Source: Craterostigma plantagineum
Taxonomy: Eukaryota > Streptophyta > Magnoliopsida > Lamiales > Linderniaceae
Length of the DNA stretch: 64,000 nt
Assembly (NCBI GenBank): GCA_027422505.1
Contig: JAPQWV010000018.1
Location: 14,464,001-14,528,000 of the forward strand
Reading direction: 5' to 3'
The notes under the pieces were generated by a model. The model was given only the letters and a program-made list of their open reading frames with translations. It was not told the origin of the DNA and did no database searches. The translations under genes were made by a program, and so were the position numbers. Below are positions 34,472 through 46,043 of the stretch, one piece after another. Position 1 is the stretch's first letter. The number at the start of each line of letters is the position of its first letter.

Positions 34472-34680
34472 GGGAGTTACTATTTACCGCCCCCTTTTTA
34501 CTTGTTACCGCCCCCTAAAGGACTGAAAAAGACGTTTTTGCCCCTATGTTATTTAAATTAATTTAAAAAGGTAAAATATAATAAAAAGTAAGAATTCTTA
34601 TTTAAAATCCTTTCCTACGCAACACTTTTCAAATCACACAACCAAATCAGACAAAAAAACAGAGAATTTTGCAAATCGCA

Positions 34681-37149
34681 ATGGATCGACGACAAGGAAA
34701 GGGAAAGGGAAAGGGGGTGCTGTCACGATTGGTAAGAAAATTGTCGTAAAATTCATTCGTACGTAGATAGATTGTCGAAAACGGGTCGAAATAGGCCCAA
34801 AAACGGGACGATCGGACGCGAAGTCGGGCGAAAAACGGCACGGCCGAACGTCGATTTCTGCCGGCCAAGTCATGACCGAAACATGATTTCGGTCAGGACA
34901 TGGCCGACCGAAACCAGATTTCGTTCACGGCAGAGCACGACCGAAATCGATTTTCGGTCGTATCTTGCCGGACCGAAATCGGCGTTCGGTCACCGGGGCT
35001 CCGACCGAAATCATGTTTCGGTCGGAGCTGTCTCGACTGAAATCCGATTTCGGTCGGATCCGCGGCGATCGATTTCGGATTTCGGTCGGATCATGGTACG
35101 GCCGAAATTCGATTTCGGTCATAATTTTTTTTTAAATAAATATCTAATTGCAGGCGAAGGGTGGGAAGTCCCTAGTCGGAGGGAGCAGCAGATCCCCCCC
35201 CCCCCGGTTGGAGGGATCTGGAGAGCGTCATACGAGGGCGCGCGGCGTTGATGCATCCGTTCGTAGGGAACGGGACGCGGAGAGGCGGCAGCGAGCGGGT
35301 GATTCTCATTCCGTATATGCGGATTACGATCCGCATGCGGATGAGGAGGCCCGTGCGGATGAGGAGGTGCCCTACGATGCGGCATCGTTTGAGTCATCCG
35401 AAGATGATGCTATACCGATCTCCTCAGGTAATTACCTTCTCCATTATAAACTGACTTGCTATGTCGTATCTTAATATACGTAAAAAAAATAAATTTTGGA
35501 GTGGTTATTCGTAAAAAATAAAATAGGGAGCAAGCGCTCCAGGGTCGTAGATGACGATTCCTGGAGGGTGCAGGGGCCACAGCCAGGTGGTCCACATGAT
35601 GGCGAGGTGATCCCTAGTTACTTGGGGAACATCGCGCCCCGCATCTGGGTGGGTGAGGAGGAGAGGCCGCTGCTGAAGTCCGAGCAGCGTACTTTGTATC
35701 TTCGGTCGCTTAAGATGTGGTACAGCCAATTCCCGCCGGAGACGCAGAGCGAGATCGATGGCACGGGGCTTACGCACCTCGCCGATGCCATGCTGGGTCA
35801 CTTGGACCACCCTCTTCTGAGCGCTTTTGTGGAGCGCTGGCACCCCGACACGAACACATGCCGTGGGGGGAGATGACGATCATGCTCCACGACGTCCAGC
35901 AGATCCTGCGTATCCCGATCGACGGGACGATGGTTTCCGGGCACCCCGGACGCCGGCGACCAGCAGATCGCGGCGAGGGAGATTATGGGCGTCTCCGCAG
36001 ACGTACTGAGGGGTTGTTGGAGAGGCGGTTCGGTCGCGTCGAAAGACGTGATGTAGAGGATGCGGGAAGGTCGGCCGGCGGGGTTCCAGGCCATCGCTTG
36101 ACTGTGGATTCTATTGGGGTCGACGCTGTTCGTCGACAAGAGCGGGAACCAGGTGAAGCCCGACATCATGCACGAGTTCTACCGCTCGCTGCCATTTGCC
36201 AGTCATTACTCGTGGGGTTCGGCCGCTCTTGCTTACCTCTATCGCCAGCTTGGCCTCGCAAGCCGAGCGGGTTCAAGGGTTTAGCTGGGTGCCTGTCGTT
36301 ACTACAGGCGTGGATATACGAGTACTTCCCATGCTTTCGCCCACACCGTCTACCCCATCATGTGGAGCCTGGCGAGCCACGATCACGCATGTGGTCCGTA
36401 TCTCAGTACGAGCGGACGGGCCACCGTTTGATTGAGATCCGCCGTCAGCTGGACATGATGACTGCGAGCTCGGTATGTTAACAAATTATATTCTATATTC
36501 ACAACTCGATGATATAAAATTTGCGAAATGTTATCAGGTTGCTTGGTTGCCGTACGGTCCCGATCCAGCGGCGCAGCACATGAGGACTCTTTTCGTGGGC
36601 TGGGTTAGATATCGCGACATCATGGAGCCCTACGCACCCTCGAGGGTGTTGCGTCAGCTGGGGTATGTGCAGGTCATACCGCCGCCGATGAGTCTGCCAC
36701 ATAAGGCGGTCATGCCAGCAGACCCGTCTAGGTATAGGGTGCATTATTCTGCGGATGCGGCAGAGCATGCTTGGCGTCAGTTCCCGTACGCGTACATCCT
36801 CAACCTCTAGTACATCACCCGGTCGACCGCAGAGTACCTTGGTGAGGCCGTTGCAGGGTACATGGACTGGTATGAGCGACATTCTCATCCTCGTCTGTTT
36901 TCGTCGGAGTCGGGATCCTCGTCGGGCGGCATACCCCCTCGTAGCCACGCCGATTACGTACGTAATTTCGCCGACGAATTGGATTACAGATATTATTATG
37001 TTTACTCACTTTTTTATAAGTATCAATTTTGTGTACAGTGGTACAACTCGATGTATACCTTGACTACCGATGTGCTAGCGACGCTGCAGCTCCACGACGT
37101 CGAGCAGACGGAGAACTACAGAGACAGGCTGGACGACCTGAACGACTGA
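34681..37149 (+). pseudogene. PMD (MAIN-like) gene of MULE C
   Basis: Five exons: 34681-34731 (MDRRQGKGKGKGVLSRL), 35154-35427, 35527-36472, 36538-36957 and 37039-37149 (ending LDDLND). Exon 2 keeps the frame because its poly-C run has 12 C, which is +6 relative to copy A, giving SRSPPPRLEGSGERHTRARG. Exon 3 gives SKRSRVVDDDSWRVQGPQ, NIAPRIWVGEEERPLL, TLYLRSLKMWYSQFPPE and LSAFVERWHPDTNT before a 7-base loss removes the FHM part. Other breaks: an extra C at GTTTCCGGGCACC near 35937, Q to TAG near 36055, W to TGA near 36101 and Q to TAG at 36808-36810. The last stop comes from AACGACTGA, 18 bases before the stop used in B. Confidence 0.82.
34845..35135. repeat. MULE C left subterminal palindrome array
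   Basis: About nine near-palindromes (for example CATGACCGAAACATGATTTC, CGACCGAAATCGATTTTCGG) fill intron 1 of the PMD gene. Units correspond one to one with those in copy B but have diverged in the spacers. Confidence 0.86.
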
Positions 37150-37749
37150 TGGCGCAATGCCCCTTGAGTACTATTTTATTTTATCTTTCGTTTATGTATC
37201 GGACAAGTACTATTTTATTTTATCTTTCGTTTATGTATCGGACGAGTACTATTTTATTTTATATTTCGTTTATGTATCGTTTAAGTACGGTTTTATTATA
37301 TTATATGAAATAAATAAAAGTAACATAAATAATAATAACAATAATAATATAAAATAATAACATAAAAAATAATAACATATTAAAATAATATTAATAATAT
37401 TATTTAATAACATAATAATAAATATTAATATTATAAAATATTATTAGTAATACAAAATAATTACATATTAAAGTAATATTAATTACAAAATAATAACATA
37501 TTAAAATAATATTGATAATATTATTTAATAACATCGTAATAAATATTAATATTATAAAATATTATTAGTAATACAAAATACTAACAATAATAATATAAAA
37601 TAATAACATAAAAAATAATAACATATTAAAATAATATTAATAATATGAAATAATAACATAAAAAAATAATAACATTGCCAAATTATATTAATAATACAAT
37701 TTAATAACATCAAAATATATAATACTATTATAACATAATATTAGCTGGA
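37150..37749. repeat. AT-rich spacer between the convergent genes of MULE C
   Basis: It begins with three copies of a 45-bp unit holding AGTACTATTTTATTTTATCT and TTCGTTTATGTATCGGAC (37167-37295), then about 420 bp of AATAATATTAATAATA-like words. It is about 350 bp shorter than the spacer of copy B. Confidence 0.8.
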
Positions 37750-38376
37750 TTACAATAGACCATTCTCGCGCATGAGGGTCACCCAGTGTTCGAATCTGTT
37801 CTGATATCTAAGTTCCCAACCAGCAAGTCGACGATCACGATAAGTGAACCAATACGGATGCAAGGCGGGCATAGGAAAGTCTGGACATAAATTCAGTCTA
37901 ATATAAAGTTGGTACTCGTCTCCAAGGTGCGCTATGACGATAGTTCGATTCGGTCGATCAGCAGTCCGAACGGCACGCAGTGGCAGTATCGTCGTAGAAT
38001 GCATGTTGATGGTCGATCCATTGCCGTACCCGAAGAGGATAACTACAGCGTTCCAAATTGTCACCACAGCCCACAAATCGCACGGTGTCAACATCCAGTG
38101 GTTTGCCAAGCAAGGCCCCCCCGTCCCAGCGTATACGATCCAACTGCAGATCCAATGAATCGCCATAGTACAATGCCGAGTAACGATCCCAATGGGCCTC
38201 GATTTCGTTCGCGACGTTATTCCTGACCCATTCGTCCTCGTCATTGTAGATATGAGAGGCGATAGCGCGAAATCCGCAGTTGCCGTCAGCAACCACATCC
38301 TTATAACTAACTATATAGGGTTGGATCAATGATGTTACGTGATATTGCAAGCGGCTGTGGAAGAAGTTGGATTCAC
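37750..38376 (-). pseudogene. OTU-type cysteine protease exon of the MULE C transposase
   Basis: The exon starts in phase 1 after TTTGTACAG, gives GESNFFHSRLQYHVT, IVSYKDVVADGNCGFRAIAS with the OTU Asp and Cys box, and NNVANEIEAHWDRYSALYYG. After RIRWDGG an extra C shifts the frame; the continuation (ANHWMLTPCDLWAVVTIW, HLGDEYQLYIRLNLCPDFP, RFEHWVTLMRENGLL) is in another frame. At the candidate catalytic His position copy C has Leu (CTT, codon 37906-37908) where copy B has His (CAT). Both the frameshift and this substitution would remove protease activity. Confidence 0.85.
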
Positions 38377-38450
38377 CTGTACAAAGCATTTTACCGGATT
38401 AGAGGTGGATTAAACATCGTATGAATTTTAGGAGCGAAAGATAGTAGTAC

Positions 38451-40905
38451 CTGTCTTCATAGTAGAAGTACGAGATCGCTTCACAGACGAAGATGACGTA
38501 TGGCCATGACTGCTACGACCCTGGCTGCTACGACTGGTACTGCTGCGCCCTCCGCTGCGTCCCCCCTTGGGATTGCGTACTCCCAAGCACTTCGATTACG
38601 TTTCGTCGAGTCTCTTTTCTTTGGCCGACCTTTTACAGATGTCGTAACAACAGGCTCATTCCACTCTTGGGCCTCGGGATAGAGATGTTCGTGAACTACT
38701 CGATGGGTCCACGCATAACGGCGGGATCGCGATCTTCTGCCTCACGCACGAGATCGTATAAGCGATCTTGATCACAAATATCGGGAATTACTCCCTCGCC
38801 GATTGTGAGTGTCCTCCAGAAGTCGTGCAAGCAATCTACCGAAACTGGATAGTTGTTGTCCACGCATTGCTGAAGCTCGCAAGCACATGGTAGTTGGTGC
38901 GTCCATCGTACATAACATCCGCACCTGGAGTAAACCTCATTCGACAACTCTTTGGCCCGCCGCAGCTCATTTCCCATAATTAATATTGCATGGTGTGAAA
39001 CACTATATAATAATGTTAGGAATGGAAATCCTGACAACCCAATAGGTCGTTTCGACCGGGACTCCTCCAGTGCATGCACGTCAATACAACAAAATATTAG
39101 ACATGGATTTCGTTTTACACGTAATAATAGTTAATTTACCTTTCTGATGCGATTCAACTGGTTCTGAATCTGCTCGTGCACCATCACCCATACGGTGTCT
39201 AGAGACCCAGTGGCCGAATTCAGCCATCCTTTCAGCTCGCTGTCAGCACTCTCCACACGACATGTAGTGGTGTTCCCGAAATGAAGCACATGGTTCGTCC
39301 AAGCTCTGGCGAACTTCTCCTTATGCACCAACCACGTCTGCTCAACATAGCTAACGATTGCTGAGTCGGCTAGCCAACGCAGACGCATGTCACTCACTGC
39401 CTTCTCATATTCGTCAATTGTCGTAGCTTCTACGACTGCTTTCCAGGACTTGTGCGTGAAGTGAGCTGCGGTCTTTTTGCTCTTCCCCGCCAACCAATAA
39501 ATTTTGTTCTCAACATCTTTATAAATATGCCACGTGCACGGCAAATGGTGAGAATGTGGAAATACCATATGTACCGGTCGAACAAGGCCCAACTCACGAT
39601 CAGTGACAATCGCCGACGGGTGGATACCTGGCCCTAGAATATCCCTGATAGACTGCAACATCCACCCGTAACTTCACTCCGTCTCGTCCTCCATGACGGC
39701 AAACCCACACAGAAAGTTGTGATTACAAGGAGTCATCCCTATAATCTCAACTAGAGGCATCTTATATCTATTGGTCTTGTACGTCGAGTCAATACCAATA
39801 AAATAAGGATACGTCCTCAGCAGTGCGAGTGACTCCGGGTGTGCGAGAAAGACATGTGTCAGCACGTTAGTCTCCTCGTCTCTCAGCGCTTCAACAAAAT
39901 ATCCGGACTCTGTCGCCTGGTGCATCAACTGGCTCACCACGTCTCTCCCCTCAGAATTTTGCTTCTTTAAACGATCTCTGTAATTATATATATGTCGGAT
40001 CGTCGCATTATCTTCTGCGTGTCGAGCCCTCATCGCTTAGAGGATATGTGCTGGTTTCGCTTGCGCAGTAGTCATTTCCTCTACGACCTTCTTTGCCTGG
40101 CTACTTAACCCACTCGTCTGGCGGTGTCCCTCGGGATACTGTATCAGAGGGTGATTGTGTATGGAATTCTCAGGTGCACCCGTACGAATGTACCATTCCC
40201 TAGTAGCTGGATCCTGCTGGGCTATGACTACAATCGGACACCTGCAGTTGTTAGACTTCGATAGCCTCTCCAATTCATCCTCCTTGCCTCTATAACGTTC
40301 TCCGCGAGAACATCTAATCAATTTTTTTGTACCGCATTTCTTATGCGACGAAATAATCACCTCGAAACCAAGAGCAATAGCGACGCCTTTCGCCAGTTAA
40401 TGGCTTCCACGTCGGTCGGAAATCGTCCTCCTTCGCGGAAATGCTCACTGTAATTTATCCCGTCGCCCGTGGAATCCGCCGGAATACTCTCCAAGTCTGA
40501 AAAAAATATTTAATTTCATCCGAAATCGGATTTCGGCCGCTGTAAGAGGCGACCGAAACGGGATTTCGGCCACCTCTGCGATAGCCGAAATCCGGTCTCG
40601 GCCGTGACGGTACCAGCCGAAATTAAATTTCGGTTCGGACAGCCACGACCGAACAATTTTTTCGGTCGCCCTAAAGTACGACCGAAACGTGATTTCGGTC
40701 TGGGCAAGGGCTGACCTAAATTATTGTTCGGTCAGCCCTTGTGTCGACCGAAATTACATTTCGGTCGGGCCGAAATTTTTCGATCGAATCCGATCGATGT
40801 TCGATGGTTCACGTACATACGAACGAAATTTACGAGAATTTGCTTACCATCCGTGCGAATAGACCCTTTCTTTTGACCTTTCAATTTCCCAAAAAGACGA
40901 TTCAT
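38451..40905 (-). pseudogene. FAR1/MULE transposase of copy C, exons 1-3
   Basis: Exon 1 is 40848-40905 (MNRLFGKLKGQKKGSIRTD). Exon 2 (39140-40496) holds the zinc-binding region (IRCSRGERYRG, NNCRCPIVVIAQQ, IHNHPLI), the core (YPYFIGIDSTYKTNRYKM, LVEIIGMTPCNHNFLCGFAV, IVTDRELGLVRPVHMVFPHS, CTWHIYKDVENK) and RVESADSELKGWL. Exon 3 (38451-39073) has the SWIM-like knuckle CGCYVRWTHQLPCACEL and ends in RSRTSTMKT with donor CAG|GTACTA, which joins the OTU exon in frame. Breaks: one base lost at AACTGGCG near 40393, a TAG after IL near 40037, the TGA after DETE near 39674 shared with copy B, and the acceptor of exon 3 changed from CAG to CAT near 39075. Frame losses also occur in exon 3 near 38700. 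Confidence 0.86.
40515..40775. repeat. MULE C right subterminal palindrome array
   Basis: About eight near-palindromes, from CATCCGAAATCGGATTTCGG to CGACCGAAATTACATTTCGG, occupy intron 1 of the transposase gene. Confidence 0.86.
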
Positions 40906-40920
40906 TTCGATTTGAGTCTT

Positions 40921-42335
40921 TCGAAATATTCTGCTGAACAGTGATAATTAGAATTTTGGTGCTGGCTTGGGAAATATATTTTGTACCCTACTTTAGTTGC
41001 TGCGTAGACATTTTGGACCTTGCCATATATGTGGATAGAAAATAAAAAACAGGAAAAAAAACTACAATAATTTTTAATCTTATAATTTAACTGACAAGAA
41101 GAAGGGGATAGGCTCGTCTTAATCTTTACTTTGAAAATTCTAAATGGGCTCAGGAATAGCTCAAGGCCCATTATTAGAGGCTCAAATATTATTATGTAGA
41201 ACCAAAAAATTTACTATTGGGCCAAAAGTAAAGGCCCATACAGCAAATAGGCGAAATGGCTCATTAATTTATAAATTCCGAATAATTTTGTATCGACTTA
41301 CTGTGCCAAAAAAGGCTAAAGAATGATGTCACAATTCGACGTCACGTGGATGACGATACCCTTACACGTACGCAGTAAAACGACGTGGTCGACTGCGATT
41401 GTCGCATCGCTGTCCCACTATGTGCAAGTTGTTTGGGTTCGGACAAGTTGACCATATAAAAAGGTGAATACAATAATTCAACTGAGAGCACTTGACAATA
41501 ATATTTAAACCCAGACAAGTAATTATAGCTAAGACGGTCATAATAATATGCAATTAGTTCTATGTGGTCAAGTTGTCCTGAATATTCATAAATGAAAAAA
41601 TTATAACAACCACATATGAAATGGTGGTTTGTGATGCAATATCAAGAGAGTATATGGTAAATTGCAACGAGGGTCTTGTAACCCATAGATTGGATACAAG
41701 ATAAAAAACCGCCGTAAAATAATATTCCACAAATTAATAAACTCTAAAATAATAAAATCTTATGCTCATGACCTGGATCTTTTTAAAAAATCGTCAAATT
41801 CGATAAGATAGCAGACAATAATTTTTCGAAAAATTTCTTGACAAATATTAAGTCACATAAAAAATCTAAATTAATAATATTACAAGTATAATATAATGGT
41901 AGTTTGCTAAGTATGATATACGGTTACTTGTTTTTTCATAAATTTAAATCTAGTTGAATTTCAGTCGTTTTAATTGCAGCCAAATTTCAAAGAAACATAT
42001 AGGAATAATAAAATTAGCTGAATTTAAAAATTTTCTATTTGAATTAATAAAAATATAACTTTTCGGTAAATTAAATCTCTCTAATTAAATGGAATAAAAT
42101 CCATGATCTGCTTTTAAGACGCATCAAAAGTTACCTATCCTCGTGGACAGTCTAATGTCAAGTTACATTTGAAATTTCCATAAAGTTGGATAATTCTCAG
42201 GCCAGATTTTGCCCGTGCATCATGGTCTATATTGCACAGAGCCTCACGGCAGGTTTCTAGGGCTTCACTTTTACGATCGACTTTTATGCTTGAGGCCTCA
42301 CTTTATTACAAGATGGGGTCACCAACTAAATAGGT
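40921..42335. other. Intergenic, no gene seen
   Basis: AT-rich. The short plus-strand frame at 41144-41326 has no recognisable domain. A GC-richer patch with CACGTGGATGACG and ACGTACGCAG lies near 41340-41400. Confidence 0.5.
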
Positions 42336-42606
42336 TATTAGAAATCGAGGGTAGTGGATAGAAGAGCTTGAATTATTCGATGTGGGATAAACCCATTTTT
42401 CATCCACACGCCCCCTCACGTGTGAAATGACTGGCCTAACACATGGACATATGAATCGGGTGGTGGCGAGCGGAAGAATTGCTCTGATACCATATTAGAA
42501 ATCGAAGGTATTTCTTAAAACATATTGGTAATAGGAGGAAAATGCCTCTTATATATATAATAGATAGAAGAGCTTGAATTATTCGACGTCGGACAAACCC
42601 TTCTCA
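42336..42606 (-). mobile_element. TRIM retrotransposon (TGTCC..ATCGAATAATTCAAGC type)
   Basis: On the minus strand, a full LTR of about 103-115 bp (about 42493-42606) contains TGTCCGACGTCGAATAATTC and ends CCTTCGATTTCTAATA. The primer-binding site TGGTATCAGAGC (42481-42492) follows at once, complementary to initiator tRNA-Met. A core of about 90 bp with a GAGGGGGCGTGTGGATG purine-rich stretch follows, then a second LTR (about 42336-42400) that has lost about 50 bp from its middle. There is no coding capacity, as in other TRIMs. TAGGTTAT occurs on both outer sides, but exact ends are unsure. Confidence 0.75.
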
Positions 42607-42666
42607 ATATAGGTTATGAAAAAACGGTCCTGATAATCATTACTTGCATCTTCCACATATAAACCG

Positions 42667-42735
<69 letters not shown>

Positions 42736-43673
42736 CTTTATTAACTCAAAGGGACATCTAAATGCTCACACGTCAATTTCGAAGCCTTTTTAACATGAAA
42801 AAAATGGCAACTAATAAGGGGGATGCCCACTTGGCTGTAGTGGTTATGATGATGATATGAAAAAGCAAAGGCATAATGTTATGATAAATTCAAATTGCTT
42901 TGATCTTGTATCAATTGAAGCAATTTTCAAACTTAGCAGATTGACAGCCCCACAGAAAACGCAGGGCCGAGCAGAAGCATATGGGCAATCAATTTGCAGA
43001 ATGCGTGTAGTAAAGTAAACATATATAGCTGAGAGCTAATAACAATTATGATCAGATATTCTTTGAAAGTGGTCACATAAAAGAAGCTTATTCAGTTATT
43101 ACTAGTGTTTAAAATGAAAAAAAAATGTCTAAGCATATGAACTGAAAAGACATCAAAAAGTAGAAGCCAAGATTGTCTTATAATACATGAAATAAATTAT
43201 ATCTATGTGACGATATTAGGAGGAGAACTTGCAACAAGAATCTAATCATGCCGTAGAAGAGGGGTGTAGTATAGTATTTGATTAATACATTTCACAGAAA
43301 TTGGGAATTATTCATTCAAATTTGCAAAGGAAGAAGAACCAGAACGACATTTTTATTTTCTAAAAGAAAAGAAGTAACTAAAGTAAAGAAATATCTGGAA
43401 AATGCCGTAAAATTTGCTCAAGATCTAGGGTTTCTACGCTTAGACGAGGGATGATAAAAAAACAAATCTTGATGTATAAAAAAAGGAGCAAAATGACATA
43501 GCTATATCTAACAATCCACGAAAATTCACAACCCTAAACAGTAACCGGAAAATTGAATCAAATCCTTGAAAAAGATTACAGAAAACTTGAGATGAAACTT
43601 AACATTAATTACTTACACGAACTCCCCACCAAAGAATACATAATCAGTTGCTTGGCCGATGAAGTCCTAATCT
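42607..43673. other. Intergenic and 3' flank of the ERF gene
   Basis: A (TA)n microsatellite lies at 42673-42733. No coding frame was recognised. The segment just below 43674 would hold the 3' UTR of the ERF gene. Confidence 0.5.
42673..42733. repeat. (TA)n microsatellite
   Basis: About 30 uninterrupted TA dinucleotides. Confidence 0.95.
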
Positions 43674-44192
43674 TCACTCACTCGTAACACTCGAACACTC
43701 AGACAACAACTCATCCAACAAATCAGATCCCAAGTCCTCAAAAACCACCAAATCTTTCCCCCCATTGCTCACCCCTTCTTTCACCTTCCTATTACCACTC
43801 TTTTGCTTCGTCGAGGAACTCATCGTTCTGTAAGATTCTTTCAAAGCTTTGGCAGGAGAAGAACCATCCTCGCATCTATAGTTCATCTTTCTGAGAGAAT
43901 CTGCGACCCTTTCGATGGGGAAATTGAGGGAAGAAGAAGGTCCACGCATGGTGAAAGCAGCTTGGTCGTAAGCTAAAGCAGCTTCTTCAGGCGTGTCGAA
44001 GGTTCCCAGCCAAACCCTAGTTCCTTGCCTAGTCGAATCTCTTATCTCAGCTGCGTATTTTCCCCACGGTCGATTTCTTACACCTATGTAGCGTTTGTTC
44101 GCTTCGTTTTCGGCGCCTGAGTTTATTACATCGCACGGTGATGAAGGGCTCTCTTTTTGTTGCTTGAGTTTCGGCGAGGAATCATCGTCCAT
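43674..44192 (-). CDS. AP2/ERF transcription factor, ERF1-type (group IX)
   Basis: An intact single-exon gene of 172 codons. The AP2 DNA-binding domain spans about residues 34-93: [59 protein letters not shown], with the conserved Trp residues, the RGVR-like start (here IGVR), WLGTF and the YDQAAF stretch. After it, [20 protein letters not shown] matches the region downstream of AP2 in ERF1/ERF1B proteins, and [17 protein letters not shown] near the C-terminus is an EDLL-type acidic activation motif. Group IX members bind GCC boxes and act in ethylene, jasmonate and defence signalling in the nucleus. The N-terminus is short compared with ERF1B. The start is the only ATG that gives a normal N-terminus ([12 protein letters not shown]); the mRNA leader upstream is CT-rich. 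No introns or defects were seen. Confidence 0.93.
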   Translation of the reverse strand: MDDDSSPKLKQQKESPSSPCDVINSGAENEANKRYIGVRNRPWGKYAAEIRDSTRQGTRVWLGTFDTPEEAALAYDQAAFTMRGPSSSLNFPIERVADSLRKMNYRCEDGSSPAKALKESYRTMSSSTKQKSGNRKVKEGVSNGGKDLVVFEDLGSDLLDELLSECSSVTSE

Positions 44193-45000
44193 CTTTTTGA
44201 CGAGGGAAGCTTTCCTTTGTTTTCTTGTTTTTTTGTTCTGTAATGAGGGAAAAGAAATAGTTGGAGAGGAATTAATTTGTCAATTACAGCTGCCAAAACA
44301 GTCGACGTTAGAAGAAAATGCAATATTATTTTGAGGCCAAAAAATATTAAAATATTGTAATATAGAAGGGACTTATTGTTGCAATTATTTTGAAGTATCT
44401 CAAGCGTGTGGTTGTCATATAGCTTTTCTTCTTCTTCTTCTTCTCTCTTATTTTCTTTTTATTTTTTTTCTCATGTATTTATGAAGTAGTAATGTGGTGC
44501 CTCCACACCCCGACACCAAAAAAAGAAAACCCTAACTTGGTTTCCTCGATTCGTTATGCACTATATTTTAATGATTTTTTTAGTTAATTATAATTTTGTT
44601 AATTCATATACATTTAATTTTAGATTTTATATGATATATATAATAAAATTAAATTATAATTTTAAATTAAAATAAGTTTAATATTATGTCTTCATATTAA
44701 ATCTTGCATTTGAGTGTGTAAAGAGTACTATATCATGACAATAGAACTTTGGTAAATGATTCTCCTTTAGAAAATATTTTTTTAATTTTTCTGTGAATAT
44801 TTATGCAAATATAATGTACGGATCCTACCAGCTCGTGTTAAAAAATTGAGCAGTGGCTTTTGTCTTCTTCCGTCGGCGGATGCCACGTCAGCTTTTATTT
44901 ATTAGTTTAAGATGGTCCCCTTTTAGGAAGGGCGAGAGAAATGTGGAAAAGGAAAATGAAAAGTAAAATGTGAAATAGAGCAGAAAGAAATGATAAAGAC
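44193..45000 (-). promoter_or_regulatory. Promoter region of the ERF gene
   Basis: The minus-strand upstream region has a GA/CT-rich leader (CTTCTTCTTCTTCTTCTC on the plus strand near 44428-44445). About 690 bp upstream it has GCCACGTCAGC (44882-44892), which holds an ACGT core like G-box/ABRE elements, next to CGTCGGCGG (44871-44879), similar to a GCC/DRE core. The function of these motifs is inferred from sequence only. Confidence 0.35.
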
Positions 45001-45736
45001 GTGAGGATAATCTAATAACGATATTTATGTGTATATATATATATTATATTCTATAGGTGAAGTGATAGATTTTGATTACATGCATCGCACGCGAATGATG
45101 AATGAATATTGGCTTCTGCGCAAAGTGAAATAATAATAATATCCTTGTCGTGCTTCTTTTTTTTTTTTTTTTTTATCGAAATTGACATGTCCTTGGAACT
45201 TAAGCAGTACATTAGTGGTTCTAAATTAAGGAATTTTTTTTTAATTTTAACGTTAGGCGCCAGATAAATGTTCGAGAATATTATTGATCACTGCATATTA
45301 TTAGCTGTGACTTGACCCAAAATCGCGGAATCGTTCATATTCAATTCAACTCCACAAAAATCGATAATATCAAACTTAGCATTTGAATGAATAACTTAGC
45401 ATGTATACACTAATATTTATGCACATTAAAGAGGGAACAGTAATTATTGTATCGGATAATCCAAATTGACAATTTTTAAATACATCTAAGCACGTATAGG
45501 TGGGTATGCTTAAAATTCAATTGGAGCATGAAAGAATCTTAATGTAACCACTTAATTGGATTAATATACCTTCAATATACATTATACAATAATATGTACC
45601 TCCTATATTAACTAGATATAAACACCTAACTATATTCATATACCTAAAAATGGGTTGAAGTATCATACTTTTAATACCCATCCACAAAGATATAAGCAGA
45701 CTATGAAGTAGAATAACCATAAAAATTCTTACATTA
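45001..45736. other. AT-rich intergenic, no gene seen
   Basis: A poly-T stretch at about 45158-45173 and AT-rich sequence; no recognisable domain. Confidence 0.5.
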
Positions 45737-45739
45737 TTA

Positions 45740-45994
<255 letters not shown>

Positions 45995-46043
45995 TTACTT
46001 TATTCGATATTTTGAAGACTGATATAATCTAACCTCTCTTCTT

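Larger units (their letters stand above)
34472..40920. mobile_element. MULE copy C (right end truncated)
   Basis: The left TIR is complete (GGGAGTTACTATTTACCGCC and on). Homology to copy B ends at GATTTGAGTC near 40920, about 15 bp outside transposase exon 1, so the 5' flank of that gene and the right TIR are gone. The gene order is the same as in B: PMD gene (plus), AT-rich spacer, then OTU exon, linker, transposase and exon 1 (minus), with a palindrome array in each first intron. The left flank is TAATTTTA. Confidence 0.88.

Noticed and set aside
44126..44334. Small frames overlapping the start of the ERF gene on both strands
   Set aside because: They are shadows of the ERF gene and its CT-rich leader.
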